In this document: one piece after another, positions 5,225 to 6,379 of the stretch
How the letters are laid out: the number at the start of each line of letters is the position of its first letter
Position numbering within the stretch: position 1 is the first letter of the stretch
Origin: Cyanobacteria bacterium UBA8803
GTDB lineage: Bacteria > Cyanobacteriota > Cyanobacteriia > Cyanobacteriales > Coleofasciculaceae
NCBI GenBank assembly: GCA_003505715.1
Contig: DNXU01000526.1
Coordinates: 5,804-12,182 of the forward strand
Direction: 5' to 3'
DNA length: 6,379 nucleotides
The notes under the pieces: model-generated
The model's input: the letters and a program-made list of their open reading frames with translations, nothing else
Database searches by the model: none
Told to the model about the DNA's origin: nothing
Translations under genes and position numbers: made by a program

Positions 5225-5956
5225 CTAGGAGTTTTCTTCGGTGGGTAAAATCGGCTGTCGTATCTCAGGCAGAGGTTGTTCTAGTTGCCTCTTACCATAG
5301 GGTTTGGGCAGGGGTACTGGAATTGATGCTTCCGTAGGGGTAACAATTCCGCCAGAGATTATCACCTTGAAGGCATCTTCGATCGGCATTGACAGATTGA
5401 TGACTTCATGTTCGGGGACAATAGCGTACCATCCTGTAGTTGGGTTAGGAGTCGTTGGGATAAAAATGCTCAACATGGGGCAATCCATGTGAGATTGAAT
5501 TTCCCGGCTAGTAGCCCCTGTGACGAAGCCTAGTGCCCACATTCCTGGGCGGGGATACTCCACTAAAATGACCCGGCGAAACTTACTGTTAGAGTCTTTT
5601 AAAAGCGTTTCCAACAGCTGTTTGAGGGTTTTATAGACCGACCCAGCTAAGGGAATTGCCTGCAAAACGCGCTCCCCAAGATCTAGCAACCAACGTCCGG
5701 CAATATTGCGAGCCATTAAGCCAATCAGCAGAATGCACAGCAGCGGTACGGTCAGTCCCACTAGCAAATTTAACAGATTGACCAGGATAGGGTGGAGGTT
5801 ATTATAGGGGTTGAGTTGCTTGGGAATGCGGGTGAGAAAATTGATCACCCAGCTTGCGATTGTAATCGTCAGCCAGATCGTGGTAGCGAGAGGAATCACT
5901 ACCAGAAGACCAGCAATCAGGTCGTTCTTTAAGTCCTGCTTGAAGCGTTGGATCAC
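5225..5956 (-). CDS. DUF502 family membrane protein
   Basis: This 243-residue member of the DUF502 family is an inner-membrane protein of unknown function. Two hydrophobic segments (about 12-40 and 56-83) are followed by a soluble part with the family landmarks: IPLAGSVYKTLKQLLE (101-116), RRVILVEYPRPGMWALGFVTG (127-147), IPTTPNPTTGWY (166-177), VPEHEV (180-185) and the closing ISGGIVTP (200-207). The C-terminal 35 residues are Pro-rich and probably disordered. The start is a GTG at 5956, chosen because MIQRFKQDLKNDLIAGLLVVIPLATT matches the family N terminus. AAGGAG lies 12 nt upstream. The GTG overlaps the stop of the upstream small ORF as GTGA. It is the first well-supported gene of the DUF502-nusB-ftsY cluster; I recall this neighbourhood from other cyanobacteria but cannot check it here. 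Confidence 0.95.
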   Translation of the reverse strand: MIQRFKQDLKNDLIAGLLVVIPLATTIWLTITIASWVINFLTRIPKQLNPYNNLHPILVNLLNLLVGLTVPLLCILLIGLMARNIAGRWLLDLGERVLQAIPLAGSVYKTLKQLLETLLKDSNSKFRRVILVEYPRPGMWALGFVTGATSREIQSHMDCPMLSIFIPTTPNPTTGWYAIVPEHEVINLSMPIEDAFKVIISGGIVTPTEASIPVPLPKPYGKRQLEQPLPEIRQPILPTEENS

Positions 5957-6201
5957 AGAGCACTGACTCTCCTTACAATGGCTCTTAAAATTTTGTCATC
6001 AGGGCTGCGATCGCTTTTAATGACTTGACACCAGACCCAATTAGAAATCCGACCCAGAGCCAGAGCGATCGCAGCTGCTGAACCTGTCTTTAGCACGAGG
6101 TTCACTCCTGCCCTACCAGGCAAACTGCTCCTATGCAGCAGTCTGTCTGTTAGAAGGTTCCATCTCTCTCTATTTGTAAAACTTGTTAAGAATTGTTGCA
6201 A
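5953..6201 (-). CDS. doubtful small ORF overlapping the DUF502 start
   Basis: An 82-codon frame that I do not recognise. It has no ATG: the frame follows a TAA at 6217-6219, and the first usable start is TTG at 6201 (a later TTG or GTG would shorten it further). The product is basic, with a moderately hydrophobic stretch at about 34-60 that contains GSAAAIALALGRISNWVW, possibly one weak membrane segment. In favour of a real gene is its 4-nt GTGA overlap with the DUF502 start, typical of translational coupling. Against it are the TTG start without a clear ribosome site, two HIP1 octamers inside the frame that shape its codons, and a possible promoter overlapping its start. It may simply be the leader of the DUF502 operon. 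Confidence 0.3.
   Translation of the reverse strand: MQQFLTSFTNRERWNLLTDRLLHRSSLPGRAGVNLVLKTGSAAAIALALGRISNWVWCQVIKSDRSPDDKILRAIVRRVSAL
6173..6201 (-). promoter_or_regulatory. possible sigma70-type promoter of the DUF502-nusB-ftsY cluster
   Basis: On the minus strand TTGCAA (6201-6196) and TACAAA (6178-6173) are separated by 17 nt, matching the -35 and -10 consensus at four of six bases each. Initiation here would give a leader of about 210 nt before the DUF502 start and would exclude translation of the small ORF from its TTG. Such partial matches are common by chance in AT-rich DNA. Confidence 0.2.
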
Positions 6202-6261
6202 GTAGCGACATCTCTGTTAAAGTTCGGCGTTTTTCCTCATGGGTTTTCTTGTCAAAGGTCA

Positions 6262-6308
6262 AAAGCTTGGGATGGTTATCGCTACTGCGAACCCGATACC
6301 CAAGCTTT
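6262..6308. terminator. strong inverted repeat, possible terminator
   Basis: AAAGCTTGGG (6262-6271) and CCCAAGCTTT (6299-6308) form a perfect 10-bp stem. A second stem, GGTT/AACC (6274-6277 with 6290-6293), can form inside it. On the minus strand the stem ends in a short TTTT followed by GACCTTTGACA, so it could terminate a minus-strand gene entering from beyond the right edge. A protein-binding site or structured leader is also possible. The direction is not settled by the sequence. Confidence 0.45.
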
Positions 6309-6358
6309 CCCCTAAATATCCTTAAAAAAAGACTGGTATCAGTACATACATTTTAACA

Positions 6359-6379
6359 GGGATGAGGGATGAGGGATGA
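6359..6379. repeat. GGGATGA heptamer array, cut by the window edge
   Basis: Three perfect tandem copies of GGGATGA run to the last base of the window and probably continue. The period matches the other intergenic arrays; the unit is closest to the GGGAATG units upstream of ftsY. Confidence 0.75.

Noticed and set aside
6250..6255. Minus-strand TTGACA as a -35 promoter element for the DUF502 cluster
   Set aside because: No acceptable -10 hexamer lies 16-18 nt downstream; the spacing falls on an A/C-rich stretch.

Overview
The window looks like chromosomal DNA from a filamentous (Oscillatoriales- or Nostocales-type) cyanobacterium. The evidence is five copies of the cyanobacterial HIP1 octamer GCGATCGC, arrays of 7-bp tandem repeats in the intergenic gaps, two Uma2/DUF820 nucleases, and cyanobacterial-style FtsY and NusB (both much longer than their E. 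coli counterparts). The genus cannot be read from this sequence.

Right part (6379 down to 2533, all minus strand): a housekeeping cluster transcribed right to left. The order is a doubtful small ORF (6201-5953), a DUF502 membrane protein (5956-5225), nusB (5138-4494) and ftsY (4350-2533). These link a putative envelope protein, transcription antitermination for rRNA synthesis, and the SRP receptor for membrane-protein insertion. Every spacer wider than about 80 bp in this cluster carries heptamer repeats. The gap before ftsY also holds a REP-like hairpin.

Middle part (1053-2526): two Uma2-family PD-(D/E)XK nuclease paralogs lie tail to tail (1139-1741 plus, 1760-2368 minus), only 18 bp apart. 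Heptamer arrays built from the same units sit just outside both start codons. The right-hand array, between ftsY and the second Uma2 gene, switches orientation halfway and can fold into one long hairpin. The most upstream possible start of each Uma2 gene lies inside this repeat DNA; the biological starts are most likely the internal ATGs given here.

Left part (1-1015): a minus-strand gene for an exported leucine-rich-repeat protein with eight exact 22-residue repeats (66-bp DNA repeats) between cysteine-bearing caps. A candidate terminator hairpin follows it, and a second REP-like hairpin with the same core as the one near ftsY lies at the window edge.

No rRNA, tRNA, CRISPR array or complete insertion sequence was seen. 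The most unusual content is the repeat architecture: heptamer arrays in nearly every gap, and the convergent Uma2 pair bracketed by matching arrays. No clearly new multi-gene system is visible.
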